Assembly (NCBI GenBank): GCA_022797935.1
Contig: JAAWLO010000010.1
Coordinates: 1-47,554, forward strand
Source of the DNA: Oscillibacter sp.
GTDB lineage: Bacteria; Bacillota; Clostridia; Oscillospirales; Oscillospiraceae
Reading direction: 5' to 3'
Length of the DNA: 47,554 bases
Position 1 is the first letter of the stretch; each line of letters opens with the position of its first letter. The position numbers were made by a program, and so were the translations under genes. Positions 1 to 6,251 of this stretch are shown here, one piece after another. Below the pieces are notes generated by a model. That model did no database searches. It saw nothing but the letters and a program-made list of their open reading frames with translations, and had not been told where the DNA came from.

Positions 1-93
1 GGCTTCTTCGTCTGCTTCGCCGCCATGTACGGTTTTGACAAGCTGAAGCAGACCATGGAGCAGTTCAACAGCATCAAGCGGAAGAAAGAGTAA
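1..93 (+). CDS. C-terminal end of a small membrane-type protein (partial)
   Basis: The window opens in frame with 30 codons ending at TAA 91-93. The visible part has a short hydrophobic stretch (GFFVCFAAMYGF) followed by a charged tail ending KRKKE, as in a small single-pass protein of a mobile element. The family is not recognisable from this fragment. A very strong terminator follows directly, so this is the last gene of an operon coming from the left. Confidence 0.6.
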   Translation, partial: GFFVCFAAMYGFDKLKQTMEQFNSIKRKKE

Positions 94-104
94 AAGCCCA
101 TTAC

Positions 105-143
105 AGCCCCCGTCTCGGCTTCGGCCGGGGCGGGGGCTTTTTT
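105..143 (+). terminator. strong Rho-independent terminator with UUCG loop
   Basis: A 15-base-pair stem (arms begin AGCCCCCG and end CGGGGGCT, with T-G wobbles inside) closes a TTCG tetraloop and runs into TTTTTT. It ends the operon that enters from the left and insulates the non-coding block that follows. Confidence 0.9.
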
Positions 144-316
144 GTTGTTTTTGCACGGATTTAGTTTGTAAAATTGTGCGTTTTTACTAATTACTAACTT
201 TTAAGACATGAAAAAGTTGATTTTGCCATGATTTTGAAGTTTTTCAGAACGGGAAAAAATGGCAAAACGAAGTTGATTTGTTCAGAATATACTTATACCA
301 CCCCCAAGAAAGGCGC

Positions 317-349
317 GTCTAAGACCCGTCTAAGCCCGTTCTAAGACGT
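317..349. repeat. three short direct repeats, GTCTAAG-type, period about 11
   Basis: GTCTAAG occurs at 317-323 and 328-334 and GTTCTAAG at 338-345, so the repeats fall about one helical turn apart. The outer parts (CGTCT...AGACG) can also pair as an imperfect hairpin. The 12-mer CCCGTCTAAGCC at 325-336 recurs at 9407-9418 in the gap before the last gene block of the element. Confidence 0.5.
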
Positions 350-517
350 GTTTTCTCTGGGAGACGTTTTGGGCTCAAAATCCGCCACCCACGAACAGGA
401 TTTTCGGCCTTCTGTAAGGGCTGCTTACACCTGAACCACCACGGAAAGCGTCAATGCCCTCTACAATCGAAATAAAGCCCCGTAAATGCGTCCTATGTGA
501 TGTACCCATCAAATCAC

Positions 518-532
518 TTACCGATACGGTTA
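518..532. promoter_or_regulatory. operator-like palindrome (degenerate copy)
   Basis: TTACCG-ATA-CGGTTA matches the array operator TTACCG-TGT-CGGTAA except in the central triplet and one arm base. It is not placed between recognisable -35 and -10 boxes. It may be an auxiliary site for the same regulator, about 200 bases upstream of the array 1 promoter. Confidence 0.4.
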
Positions 533-562
533 TATTCGTTAAAACGCTCCTCAGCGCGTCAT

Positions 563-629
563 ACGCCCCCTTACCAGCAGAAGCCAGAGTTTAGGACTGT
601 GCAAGCTGGTCAGAGGGCGTTCTTTTTTT
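563..629 (+). terminator. long hairpin terminator with no gene before it
   Basis: Arms ACGCCCCCTTACCAGC (563-578) and GCTGGTCAGAGGGCGT (605-620) pair at 14 of 16 positions and are followed by TCTTTTTTT. The form is that of a Rho-independent terminator on the plus strand. As nothing between 146 and 563 codes for protein, it suggests an untranslated transcript ending here. Confidence 0.7.
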
Positions 630-719
630 GCTCAAAAGTAGCGATATTCTATTAGAAATGTATAGAATAAAGCGTAAGATTGACACGCAAAAATATTTTC
701 GAAAATTTCAATTTTTGAC

Positions 720-748
720 TTGACATTACCGTGTCGGTAAGTTAGAAT
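720..748 (+). promoter_or_regulatory. promoter of small-gene array 1
   Basis: TTGACA (720-725), a 17-base spacer and TAGAAT (743-748) form a good SigA promoter, preceded by A/T tracts that could act as an UP element. The block from the A/T tract through the -10 box is nearly identical to 6360-6408, before array 2. Confidence 0.85.
726..740. promoter_or_regulatory. operator in the promoter spacer of array 1
   Basis: TTACCG-TGT-CGGTAA is a perfect 6-3-6 inverted repeat filling bases 1-15 of the 17-base -35/-10 spacer. A dimeric repressor bound here would block RNA polymerase. The identical 15-mer lies in the same place at 6386-6400. Confidence 0.8.
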
Positions 749-762
749 GATGACAATGAAAC

Positions 763-777
763 TTACCAAGACGGTCA
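763..777. promoter_or_regulatory. second, weaker operator-like site in the array 1 leader
   Basis: TTACCA-AGA-CGGTCA matches the perfect operator at 11 of 15 positions and starts 37 bases downstream of it. The string CCAAGACGGTCAGTTT (766-781) is identical to 6431-6446 in the array 2 leader, so this part of the 5' leader is conserved between the two units. It could be a second operator or an RNA element. Confidence 0.5.
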
Positions 778-786
778 GTTTCTGAG

Positions 787-811
787 CGCACCGCCTGTTG
801 AGGGCGGTGCG
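787..811 (+). other. hairpin in the array 1 leader
   Basis: CGCACCGCC (787-795) and GGCGGTGCG (803-811) form a perfect 9-base-pair stem with a 7-base loop, just before the ribosome site of the first gene. It lacks a T run and is absent from the array 2 leader. Confidence 0.6.
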
Positions 812-840
812 TGAACACTTTGGCAGGAGGTGTACCTCTC

Positions 841-987
841 ATGGAAGAAGGTGATGTGAGCATGACCGCTACGGAAGCTGCTCGCCTGATTGACTGGCTC
901 ATGAGCAACGGTCACACGGCAGATGAGGCTACCCAGTGTATCAAGTACATCGCTGGAACGCCGGCCCCGGCCAAGCCGGAAAAGTAA
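841..987 (+). CDS. small hypothetical protein, 48 aa
   Basis: First gene of array 1. ATG 841 follows AGGAGG at a spacing of 10; an in-frame ATG at 862 is an alternative. The protein has a helical middle (TATEAARLIDWLMSNGHTAD) and a proline/lysine-rich end. The family is not recognised. It is separated from the next gene by two large hairpins, so its transcript may be processed or stabilised apart from the rest. Confidence 0.6.
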   Translation: MEEGDVSMTATEAARLIDWLMSNGHTADEATQCIKYIAGTPAPAKPEK

Positions 988-990
988 AAA

Positions 991-1034
991 GTTAGGCTCC
1001 CCCTCAGCCGACCAAAGCACAAAGGGAGCCTAAC
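991..1034 (+). other. intercistronic hairpin 1
   Basis: GTTAGGCTCCC (991-1001) and GGGAGCCTAAC (1024-1034) form a perfect 11-base-pair stem with a 22-base loop directly after the first gene's stop. There is no T run, so it is not a typical terminator; mRNA processing, stability or attenuation are possible roles. Confidence 0.65.
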
Positions 1035-1040
1035 CCATAA

Positions 1041-1069
1041 GGCGGGACGGGACCTGCCCCCGTCTCGCC
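1041..1069 (+). other. intercistronic hairpin 2
   Basis: GGCGGGACGGG (1041-1051) pairs with CCCGTCTCGCC (1059-1069) with one mismatch and a 7-base loop. It lies 6 bases after hairpin 1, making a tandem stem-loop before the gene at 1128. Confidence 0.6.
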
Positions 1070-1127
1070 ACCTATGGTAACAGACGGGCAGGAGAAAGTC
1101 AAGGCCGAGAGGCCGGGAGGTAATGAT

Positions 1128-1424
1128 ATGAAGAGCAAGGTTTACAAGCTGGACGGCAAGCTGTTCCGCTACAACTTCGGCCGCTGCACGGTCGAGTACG
1201 TCGCCAAGGCCGGTAAGGATGAACTGAAGGATGAGGCCGAGTGGATGCAGAAGTACGGCGAGCCGCTGTTCGGCATCGACCACGACGGCTACATGGTGAT
1301 CGACAGCATCGGCCTGAGCCGGGAGAACTGGGAGAACCGCGAGGCCCGCGACAGCTACCTGTACGGCTGGGCGCAGGACTTGGATGCTGAGACCTCTGCG
1401 CTGGCGGCGGACTTCGTGAAGTAA
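1128..1424 (+). CDS. hypothetical protein, 98 aa
   Basis: ATG 1128 follows GGGAGG at a good distance; an upstream in-frame ATG at 1074 lies inside hairpin-rich sequence without a ribosome site and was not chosen. The product is a soluble mixed alpha/beta protein with a YNFGRCTVEYVAKAG segment and an acidic C-terminal half. It resembles small accessory proteins of clostridial mobile elements, but I cannot name a family. Confidence 0.75.
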   Translation: MKSKVYKLDGKLFRYNFGRCTVEYVAKAGKDELKDEAEWMQKYGEPLFGIDHDGYMVIDSIGLSRENWENREARDSYLYGWAQDLDAETSALAADFVK

Positions 1425-1461
1425 GAGCTGCCATATCTGGTGTGAGGGAGGTGAGCGTAAC

Positions 1462-1626
1462 ATGAAAAAATTCTATGCTGACATCTACCACACTCCGAGC
1501 AACACGCATATCACCATCGGCGAATACTCAGAGAAGGCTATTGAGGAGTCCATTGCAGCTTGCATCAAACAGAGAGAGTTTGATGCCGCAGAGTGCATCT
1601 GGACGGTGCATACTGAGGAAATCTGA
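1462..1626 (+). CDS. small hypothetical protein, 54 aa
   Basis: ATG 1462 follows GGGAGGTGAGCGTAAC, a strong ribosome site. The protein begins MKKFYADIYHTPSN and has two cysteines and an acidic end. No family recognised. It is followed by an 80-base structured gap before the next reading frame. Confidence 0.7.
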   Translation: MKKFYADIYHTPSNTHITIGEYSEKAIEESIAACIKQREFDAAECIWTVHTEEI

Positions 1627-1636
1627 ACAGCCGAAA

Positions 1637-1693
1637 CGGGCCGCAAGCCCGGCGCCGGGAACTGACCTACCCGGCCTGGTGATGGCAGGTCAG
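1637..1693 (+). other. structured intercistronic segment
   Basis: Three overlapping pairings are visible: CGGGC/GCCCG (1637-1651), a perfect palindrome CCCGGCGCCGGG (1648-1659), and CTGACCT (1662-1668) / AGGTCAG (1687-1693). The segment sits just before a 14-codon reading frame and has no T run. Confidence 0.45.
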
Positions 1694-1708
1694 AAGGGAG
1701 CAATAATT

Positions 1709-1753
1709 ATGGCAGTTATCACTGGCATCTATGGGAAACTGAGCAAGGAGTGA
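1709..1753 (+). CDS. possible 14-codon leader peptide
   Basis: ATG 1709 follows AAGGGAG at a good spacing and reads MAVITGIYGKLSKE before TGA. Its last codons contain the ribosome site (AAGGAG) of the gene at 1759, so translating it would affect start of the next gene. It could be a coupling or regulatory leader peptide, or a chance short frame. Confidence 0.4.
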   Translation: MAVITGIYGKLSKE

Positions 1754-1758
1754 GCGCA

Positions 1759-1974
1759 ATGGTGGTTTATGTAATCCAGTATCGTCCCTACAACGGCGCA
1801 GAATTGAAAGTGTACCAGGAAGCCTACCAGACACTGGAGTCGGCACATCGGTTCATTGAGAGCAGACCGAACCGCCCGGAAAAGGAGCCCTGCACCAACT
1901 TCCACTATCGCACCGAGACCGGCGAGGAGTACCACATCTCTGAGGTTTCAGTCCGAACCGAAATGGAGGTATAA
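1759..1974 (+). CDS. hypothetical protein, 71 aa, paralogue of the 3179 product
   Basis: ATG 1759 follows AAGGAGTGAGCGCA. The protein starts MVVYVIQYRPYNG and contains QEAYQTLESAHRFIESR, which matches QEAYSSLEAAQRFIESR in the protein encoded at 3179. The pattern is a first beta strand, a turn and a long helix. Function unknown; the two genes look like diverged duplicates within the array. Confidence 0.75.
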   Translation: MVVYVIQYRPYNGAELKVYQEAYQTLESAHRFIESRPNRPEKEPCTNFHYRTETGEEYHISEVSVRTEMEV

Positions 1975-1976
1975 GC

Positions 1977-2192
1977 ATGGGGATTGCTAAAGTGGTTTTT
2001 GGGAAAGCAGATTATCGCTATTTTGTGGACCTCGTGTGTGATGGGAAACACGACGGACCCTGCGGAAGCCAGCTCAATAAGAACTGTTCCTCTCGGAATT
2101 TGCTGTGTGGTGCTCCGTACAGAGAGTGCAAAAAGGTTGCTAAAGAAGCTGCCGCGAAGTATGGCGTTCCGCTTGAAACTGATTGGGATTGA
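1977..2192 (+). CDS. cysteine-rich hypothetical protein, 71 aa
   Basis: ATG 1977 follows GGAGG and lies 2 bases after the previous stop. Five cysteines are spread through the protein (in LVCDGKHDGPCG, NCSS, LLCG and RECKK), which could bind a metal, though no standard zinc-finger spacing is evident. A second reading frame at 1984-2253 overlaps it but has no ribosome site. Confidence 0.7.
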   Translation: MGIAKVVFGKADYRYFVDLVCDGKHDGPCGSQLNKNCSSRNLLCGAPYRECKKVAKEAAAKYGVPLETDWD

Positions 2193-2215
2193 ACACTTTG
2201 AAGGAGGATGGCGTG

Positions 2216-2464
2216 ATGAAAAACGAAAAGAAATGGCCCGATACTTCCGTTAAGGAAATCCGAGAGCTTTTGTCGAGATTTTCGCCCAAGAAAATCCTTG
2301 TAAATACCATTGAGCAGGAAGATGGAAGCCTTGCTCCATCCGAAGTCTGCGAAATGCACGTTGCGGATGTTGATGGTGAGATGTGCCTTCTCATTACTCC
2401 AAAGATTATTGCTATGGATTACTACAATGCGGAAGACCACATACCAGAGGAGGCACAGTTATGA
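2216..2464 (+). CDS. hypothetical protein, 82 aa
   Basis: ATG 2216 follows AAGGAGG at a spacing of 8; an in-frame upstream start at 2183 would overlap the previous gene without a ribosome site. The sequence is acidic overall, with IRELLSRFSPKKILVNTIEQ and a strand-rich C-terminus. Its stop overlaps the ATG of the next gene, implying coupled translation. No family recognised. Confidence 0.7.
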   Translation: MKNEKKWPDTSVKEIRELLSRFSPKKILVNTIEQEDGSLAPSEVCEMHVADVDGEMCLLITPKIIAMDYYNAEDHIPEEAQL

Positions 2465-2625
2465 CGCTTGAAATGACGGAGGACGCAGTGGTGGCCTTGG
2501 TAATTGTCTCTGGCTATCTATTCATCTTGGGCACCGGTGGCCTGATTGCCGACTTCGTATTTCCGCACATCCCGTTCATTCAGCGATTCCTGGATAGCCT
2601 CCCGGACTGGGAGGATGAATACTGA
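2461..2625 (+). CDS. small single-pass membrane protein, 54 aa
   Basis: ATG 2461 overlaps the previous stop by 4 bases (ATGA) and follows GAGGAGG. Residues about 9-33 (from VVALVIVSGYL to LIADFVF) form one hydrophobic segment, followed by an acidic tail ending DWEDEY. It is the only clear membrane protein of the array. Function unknown. Confidence 0.7.
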   Translation: MTLEMTEDAVVALVIVSGYLFILGTGGLIADFVFPHIPFIQRFLDSLPDWEDEY

Positions 2626-2639
2626 AAGGAGAAAAGACT

Positions 2640-2876
2640 ATGGCGAACATGAGCTACTGCAGGTTCCAGAATACCCGGCCTGATGTGGAGGACTGCCTGG
2701 ACGCCCTCCGGGACGAAAAGCGGCTGAGTACCGACGAGGCCAAGGCCGGCCGCTGGATGTTCGATGACATCCTGGACTTCTGCCGGGATATGGGCATCAT
2801 TGACAGCTATGATGCTGGGATGCTGGAGGCCCTCTTCGACGGCCTGACCGAGAAGGAGGATGATGACGATGAGTGA
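2640..2876 (+). CDS. acidic accessory protein, MANMSYCRFQNT family, 78 aa
   Basis: ATG 2640 follows AAAGGAG. The opening MANMSYCRFQNT is a signature I know from a widespread family of small uncharacterised proteins in phages, plasmids and integrative elements. The protein is very acidic and ends EKEDDDDE. Acidic small proteins can mimic DNA, but there is no direct evidence for that here. Its 3' end overlaps the next gene by 8 bases. Confidence 0.8.
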   Translation: MANMSYCRFQNTRPDVEDCLDALRDEKRLSTDEAKAGRWMFDDILDFCRDMGIIDSYDAGMLEALFDGLTEKEDDDDE

Positions 2877-3165
2877 TCCGTCTTTGATTCGGTGGTCCTT
2901 TTGGCCCAAAGTGGGCCCGGTCGAGTATGGCAAGATGCCCCGGAAGAAGATGCAGGAGAACCTCCAGCGGTTCGAGGTCGAGGCCCGGAAGCTGCTGGCT
3001 GAGACCGGTGCCGACCATGTGGTGTATGGTCGAAAGCTCTACACCGAGGACGGAGAGTTGGAGGAGATTCGCTTCTATCTGGTCCCGATGACCGATGAGG
3101 AGTTTGAGAAAAAGGTGGTGCCGCTGAAGAGTCAGCAGGTGTACGCCGTCCACAAGATGAAGTGA
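2869..3165 (+). CDS. hypothetical protein, 98 aa
   Basis: ATG 2869 follows GGAGG with 9 bases between and overlaps the previous stop. The protein starts MSDPSLIRWSFWPK and has a long central helix (KMQENLQRFEVEARKLLAE) and a charged C-terminus. No family recognised. Confidence 0.7.
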   Translation: MSDPSLIRWSFWPKVGPVEYGKMPRKKMQENLQRFEVEARKLLAETGADHVVYGRKLYTEDGELEEIRFYLVPMTDEEFEKKVVPLKSQQVYAVHKMK

Positions 3166-3178
3166 GGAGGAATGAGCT

Positions 3179-3568
3179 ATGCGAGTTTATGCGGTGGCGG
3201 TCCGCTTCGATGGTGAAGAGAAGCTGTCCCAGGAAGCGTACAGCAGCCTGGAAGCGGCTCAGCGGTTCATCGAGAGCCGGCGTCCCTGCCCGCAGAAAGT
3301 GCGGGAAATGCTCTACCAGGGCAGCGAAGGCCGTGAGTATCTCATCCACGACCTGCTGGTCCGCAAGGACGGAGAAGAGAAGACCTTCTGGCGGGTCTGC
3401 CAGAAATACTTCGATGATGGCAGGGTGTCCGTGAGCGTCTACTCCGTGAAGGCTGCCAAGAAGCCGGAGAGCACGTCGGTCGAGGGCAAGACCTTTGATG
3501 AGTACAATGACTACTTTGATACCCGTCAGGAAGCGGATGAGTGGGCTGAGAACGCCCGGAAAGCGTGA
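3179..3568 (+). CDS. hypothetical protein, 129 aa, paralogue of the 1759 product
   Basis: ATG 3179 follows GAGGAGG. Residues about 1-40 match the protein encoded at 1759, sharing the QEAYxxLExAxRFIESR core. The C-terminal half (EYLIHDLLVRKDGEE onwards) is longer and ends in a polar helical tail. Function unknown; duplication within the array is the main clue. Confidence 0.75.
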   Translation: MRVYAVAVRFDGEEKLSQEAYSSLEAAQRFIESRRPCPQKVREMLYQGSEGREYLIHDLLVRKDGEEKTFWRVCQKYFDDGRVSVSVYSVKAAKKPESTSVEGKTFDEYNDYFDTRQEADEWAENARKA

Positions 3569-3578
3569 GGTGATCTGC

Positions 3579-4118
3579 ATGGGACGCGGTAATGTCTGTG
3601 TTACTGGCGCCTATGAGGGCCTGTACTACATCGACAACGATGATTTCCATGTCTACCGCCGGGATGACCCGCGCGACGATGATGAGTTTGAGTCCCGGCT
3701 GCTGAAGGACCTCAGCTACCAGGAGCTCACCGGTGGCGAATGGTACTACTGCGAATCGGATACTGCGGAAGAAGAGGACAGCATCCTGGAGTACTTCGTC
3801 GAGGGCTTCACCAAGCTGTTTCCCGCCTTCCGCCGGCCGGAGCCCGCAGAGCTGCGCCTGAAAGATGAAGGCCGGGTCCTCCTGGAGAGCAAGCTGTTCT
3901 ATATCGCCCTGGAGGACAACGAGTGGTCGTTGGCCGTGAAGCTGCTTCAGAAGGAGGAGCCCTGGGACCTCCCGTGGATGGAGAATCTCCAGAAGAGGCT
4001 GTATGAGAAGTACCTGGAAGGCATGAAGCGATGTCTGCTGGAAGTCCTCCCCAGTATCGGTACCTACAAAGGGGCGTGGCAGTCCGGCAGAATTACAAGA
4101 GAGGAGATTTTGGTATGA
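3579..4118 (+). CDS. hypothetical protein, 179 aa
   Basis: ATG 3579 follows GTGAGGTGATC. The first half is acidic and aromatic (YYIDNDDFHVYRRDDPRDDDEF, shown in part), the second half is alpha-helical with WENLQKRLYEKYLEGMKR-like character. Its stop overlaps the next ATG. No family recognised. Confidence 0.7.
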   Translation: MGRGNVCVTGAYEGLYYIDNDDFHVYRRDDPRDDDEFESRLLKDLSYQELTGGEWYYCESDTAEEEDSILEYFVEGFTKLFPAFRRPEPAELRLKDEGRVLLESKLFYIALEDNEWSLAVKLLQKEEPWDLPWMENLQKRLYEKYLEGMKRCLLEVLPSIGTYKGAWQSGRITREEILV

Positions 4119-4492
4119 GCGAGAAGAAGTTCACGGTACGGGCTCAGATTGAGGTCAACCTGAGCCAGCAGGACATAGACAACATCATGGTGACAGCCCT
4201 GGAGGGTGGCATCAACTATTGGTGCCGCAAGGCCAAGGTGGTGGGTGAGTATCTGGGCGAGGCCGCCAGCGATCAGATTTCCCGCGGCGGGTCCCTCACC
4301 CTCTACGACGCCGAGAGCTCCGACAAGTGGGAGCTGACCCTGGAGAAGTTCCTGAATGGGGTGAAGCTCTACTTCGAGCAGGGCTGCCATGTGCAGGTTG
4401 AGGACAATGCCATCGAAACCGGCGACATCGACGCCGGCGACGCCGACTGCATCGTCCAGTTTGCGCTGTTTGGGGAGGTGGTGTTCGGATGA
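4115..4492 (+). CDS. hypothetical protein, 125 aa
   Basis: ATG 4115 overlaps the previous stop (ATGA) and follows GAGGAG. The N-terminus FTVRAQIEVNLSQQDIDNIMVTALEGGINYW-type pattern (strand, then helix with a WCR motif) recalls small proteins found in phages and ICEs of Clostridia. The end is acidic with repeated GDIDAGDAD. Function unknown. Confidence 0.75.
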   Translation: MSEKKFTVRAQIEVNLSQQDIDNIMVTALEGGINYWCRKAKVVGEYLGEAASDQISRGGSLTLYDAESSDKWELTLEKFLNGVKLYFEQGCHVQVEDNAIETGDIDAGDADCIVQFALFGEVVFG

Positions 4493-4971
4493 CTGCGCTG
4501 AAGAGCAAGGCGTTTGACACCGCCTATGGCCTGTATAACAGGGATGTCCTCAGCAGCTCCGACTATGAGGTGATCCGCGAGGGCCTGGAGGAAATCGAGA
4601 CCCTCCGGGACCGGGATGAGGCCCTGGAGGAAATGTGGAGGCAATTCGCCGATGTCCCGGTGGACCCAAAGACCGAGTGCATCGAAGAGCAGTTCTTCGG
4701 CTGGGGGTCGGGCGTCAGCCGGGAGGAAATCTGGCACTGGTTCGACCAGAGGCATAGCAAGGGCATCGCCTACCTGTTGTACGGGACAACCCCTGAGCCG
4801 GGTGCCACCATGCTGATGTATTACAAGTCCCTATGCGATAGTTGCGGAACCTCGGATTGCGTATACAACTGCGCCGGAGAGTGCCGCTACCCCATGGTGT
4901 TTCACCGAGTCCCTATTATCACTGACGAGAATGGATGCAGGCATTATGCCAGAAAGGAAGTTGATGACTAA
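4489..4971 (+). CDS. mobile-element accessory protein with cysteine-rich tail, 160 aa
   Basis: ATG 4489 overlaps the previous stop. Residues about 45-95 (DVPVDPKTECIEEQFFGW, then SREEIWHWFDQRHSKG and AYLLYG) match a common small protein of clostridial integrative elements, which usually ends soon after AYLLYG. Here about 60 more residues follow, with a CDSCGTSDCVYNCAGEC cluster that looks metal-binding. It may be a fusion of the common protein with a zinc-binding module. Function unknown. Confidence 0.75.
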   Translation: MTALKSKAFDTAYGLYNRDVLSSSDYEVIREGLEEIETLRDRDEALEEMWRQFADVPVDPKTECIEEQFFGWGSGVSREEIWHWFDQRHSKGIAYLLYGTTPEPGATMLMYYKSLCDSCGTSDCVYNCAGECRYPMVFHRVPIITDENGCRHYARKEVDD

Positions 4972-5452
4972 TATGCGGGAAGACAGGCCCATCAAAATGA
5001 CGGAACATGAGCGCATCAGATGTTCCGCCTGCCCTATGATGAAAATGAGCGGACGCGCAAGGTACACCGCAAACAATAGCCACATGGCACTTCCCAGGGG
5101 AGACTGCTTCTGCAAGCACCCGGACGCTCATTCCGCATTTGAGCTGATTTGCCCCCGTAGCCCCCGTGCGGCCTGCTTCATCGGATATACCAAAGGGAGC
5201 AGCGATAAGCCTGGCATCAAGACAGCTCCCAGGTGGTGCCCCCGGAAGATGGCGGTGAGGCCCATGGAGATCAGCAAGATTCAGGCGCTCCAGGTCATCG
5301 AAACGCGCAAGCCTCGCGGCCTGTTCTTCGTGGTGGGCCAGGTGGTTACCGGCATCGACAACCGAACCGGAGATGCCTGGACAGAGGACTTTGCAACAAA
5401 GCGCGAGTGCTTGAAGTGGCTGGAAGATTACAGTAGGGAAGGTGACACATGA
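4964..5452 (+). CDS. cysteine-rich hypothetical protein, 162 aa
   Basis: ATG 4964 (MTNMRED) overlaps the previous stop and lies just after AAGGAAG; ATG 4973 is an alternative. Residues 25-100 hold CSACP, GDCFCKHPDA, ICP, CFIG and WCP motifs, suggesting a small zinc domain. The C-terminal part (IETRKPRGLFFVVGQVV and on) looks like a separate beta-rich domain with a helix ending LKWLEDY. Not recognised. Confidence 0.7.
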   Translation: MTNMREDRPIKMTEHERIRCSACPMMKMSGRARYTANNSHMALPRGDCFCKHPDAHSAFELICPRSPRAACFIGYTKGSSDKPGIKTAPRWCPRKMAVRPMEISKIQALQVIETRKPRGLFFVVGQVVTGIDNRTGDAWTEDFATKRECLKWLEDYSREGDT

Positions 5453-5784
5453 AAAATCGAGTAACCGTTCTGCATGGTATGCTCCCTGATTTGAAGGAGT
5501 ACCTGAAAAAGAGCGGGTGGAAGCTGGAGCCGCCGTCTGGAGACTATGAGGTCCTGCGAGCCCGTCGTGCTGGATACCCCCGCCCGCTCCTCGTCCATGA
5601 CCGGGCATCCGGCGGCTGCGGATATAGCATCGACGAGAGGGACATGAAGGTGTATCAGGGCTGGCAGAGAAACCGCAGGCGGCGCGGCCTTGACCCGTAC
5701 TCTTATACCAGGGAAGAGTGGGAGGCATACTGGGCTGGAGTGACTTCCAGTAAGAAGAAAGGGGAAAAAGATGAAAGCGTCTGA
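5449..5784 (+). CDS. hypothetical protein, 111 aa
   Basis: ATG 5449 overlaps the previous stop by 4 bases. The product is basic, in contrast to most of the array, with a NRRRRGLDPYSYTREEWEAYW stretch and a lysine-rich end. It overlaps the following regulator gene by 14 bases, so the two are probably translated together. Function unknown. Confidence 0.7.
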   Translation: MKNRVTVLHGMLPDLKEYLKKSGWKLEPPSGDYEVLRARRAGYPRPLLVHDRASGGCGYSIDERDMKVYQGWQRNRRRRGLDPYSYTREEWEAYWAGVTSSKKKGEKDESV

Positions 5785-6244
5785 TATGGTGCGCTCCGCG
5801 CTGGCGAGCGCAGGCAAGACCCAGCGGGAGCTGGCCGAGTTCATGGGCTGGAGCCCGCAGAATCTCAGCGGCCGGCTGAAGAACGACACCCTGACCTTCG
5901 ATGAGCTGACCAAAGCCCTGAGCATGACCGGGTACACCGTGAAGATGGTCAGTGCCTCCGGCGTGGAGCTCCCCATGCTGGGGAACAGCAGCAGTCCGCG
6001 GGTGGTCCAGATGGTAGAGGGCGTTACCTATGACACCAGCAAAGCAGAGTCCCTCTGTTCCAGCCGGGATGAGGCTAACAAGGATTTTTATACGGAGCTC
6101 TTCAAAGACCCGTCAGGGGCCTATTTCGTGGTCCATTTCCAGCTCTGGGATGGCGGCTATAATTCCATATCCCCCATAAGTAAGGACGCATCTAAGCGGT
6201 TCTGGGCGCGTTACAGCGGCCTCCCGGAGAGCGAGATGAAGTAG
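5771..6244 (+). CDS. XRE-type helix-turn-helix protein with unknown C-terminal domain, 157 aa
   Basis: ATG 5771 follows AAAGGGG and overlaps the previous gene. Residues about 5-60 form an XRE-like HTH (KTQRELAEFMGWSPQNLSGR as the helix-turn-helix core). Residues 75-157 are a separate domain (ELFKDPSGAYFVVHFQLWDG) I do not recognise. It is the last gene of array 1, and a near-perfect operator copy begins 8 bases after its stop, so it is a natural candidate for the regulator of both array promoters. That link is inference; the true repressor could be encoded elsewhere on the element. Confidence 0.8.
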   Translation: MKASDMVRSALASAGKTQRELAEFMGWSPQNLSGRLKNDTLTFDELTKALSMTGYTVKMVSASGVELPMLGNSSSPRVVQMVEGVTYDTSKAESLCSSRDEANKDFYTELFKDPSGAYFVVHFQLWDGGYNSISPISKDASKRFWARYSGLPESEMK

Positions 6245-6251
6245 TCAGAGC

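Larger units (their letters stand above)
146..717. other. 570-base non-coding block with repeats and inverted repeats
   Basis: No credible gene lies here. Visible structure: an AT-rich part with a 9-base inverted repeat TTTTGCCAT (221-229) / ATGGCAAAA (259-267); three copies of GTCTAAG or GTTCTAAG at 317, 328 and 338, about 11 bases apart; an operator-like near-palindrome at 518-532; a long hairpin with a T run at 563-629; and an 8-base inverted repeat TATTCTAT/ATAGAATA at 645-669. The AT-rich stretch 690-717 leads into the first array promoter. It could hold a small RNA, a transfer or replication origin, or only regulatory sites; the sequence does not decide. Confidence 0.6.

Noticed and set aside
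912-1509. Long minus-strand frames opposite the small genes
   Set aside because: They mirror codon bias of the plus-strand genes, have no ribosome sites, and cover several real genes.
1984-2253. 89-codon frame overlapping 1977-2192
   Set aside because: No ribosome site; the 1977 frame follows the packing pattern of the array.
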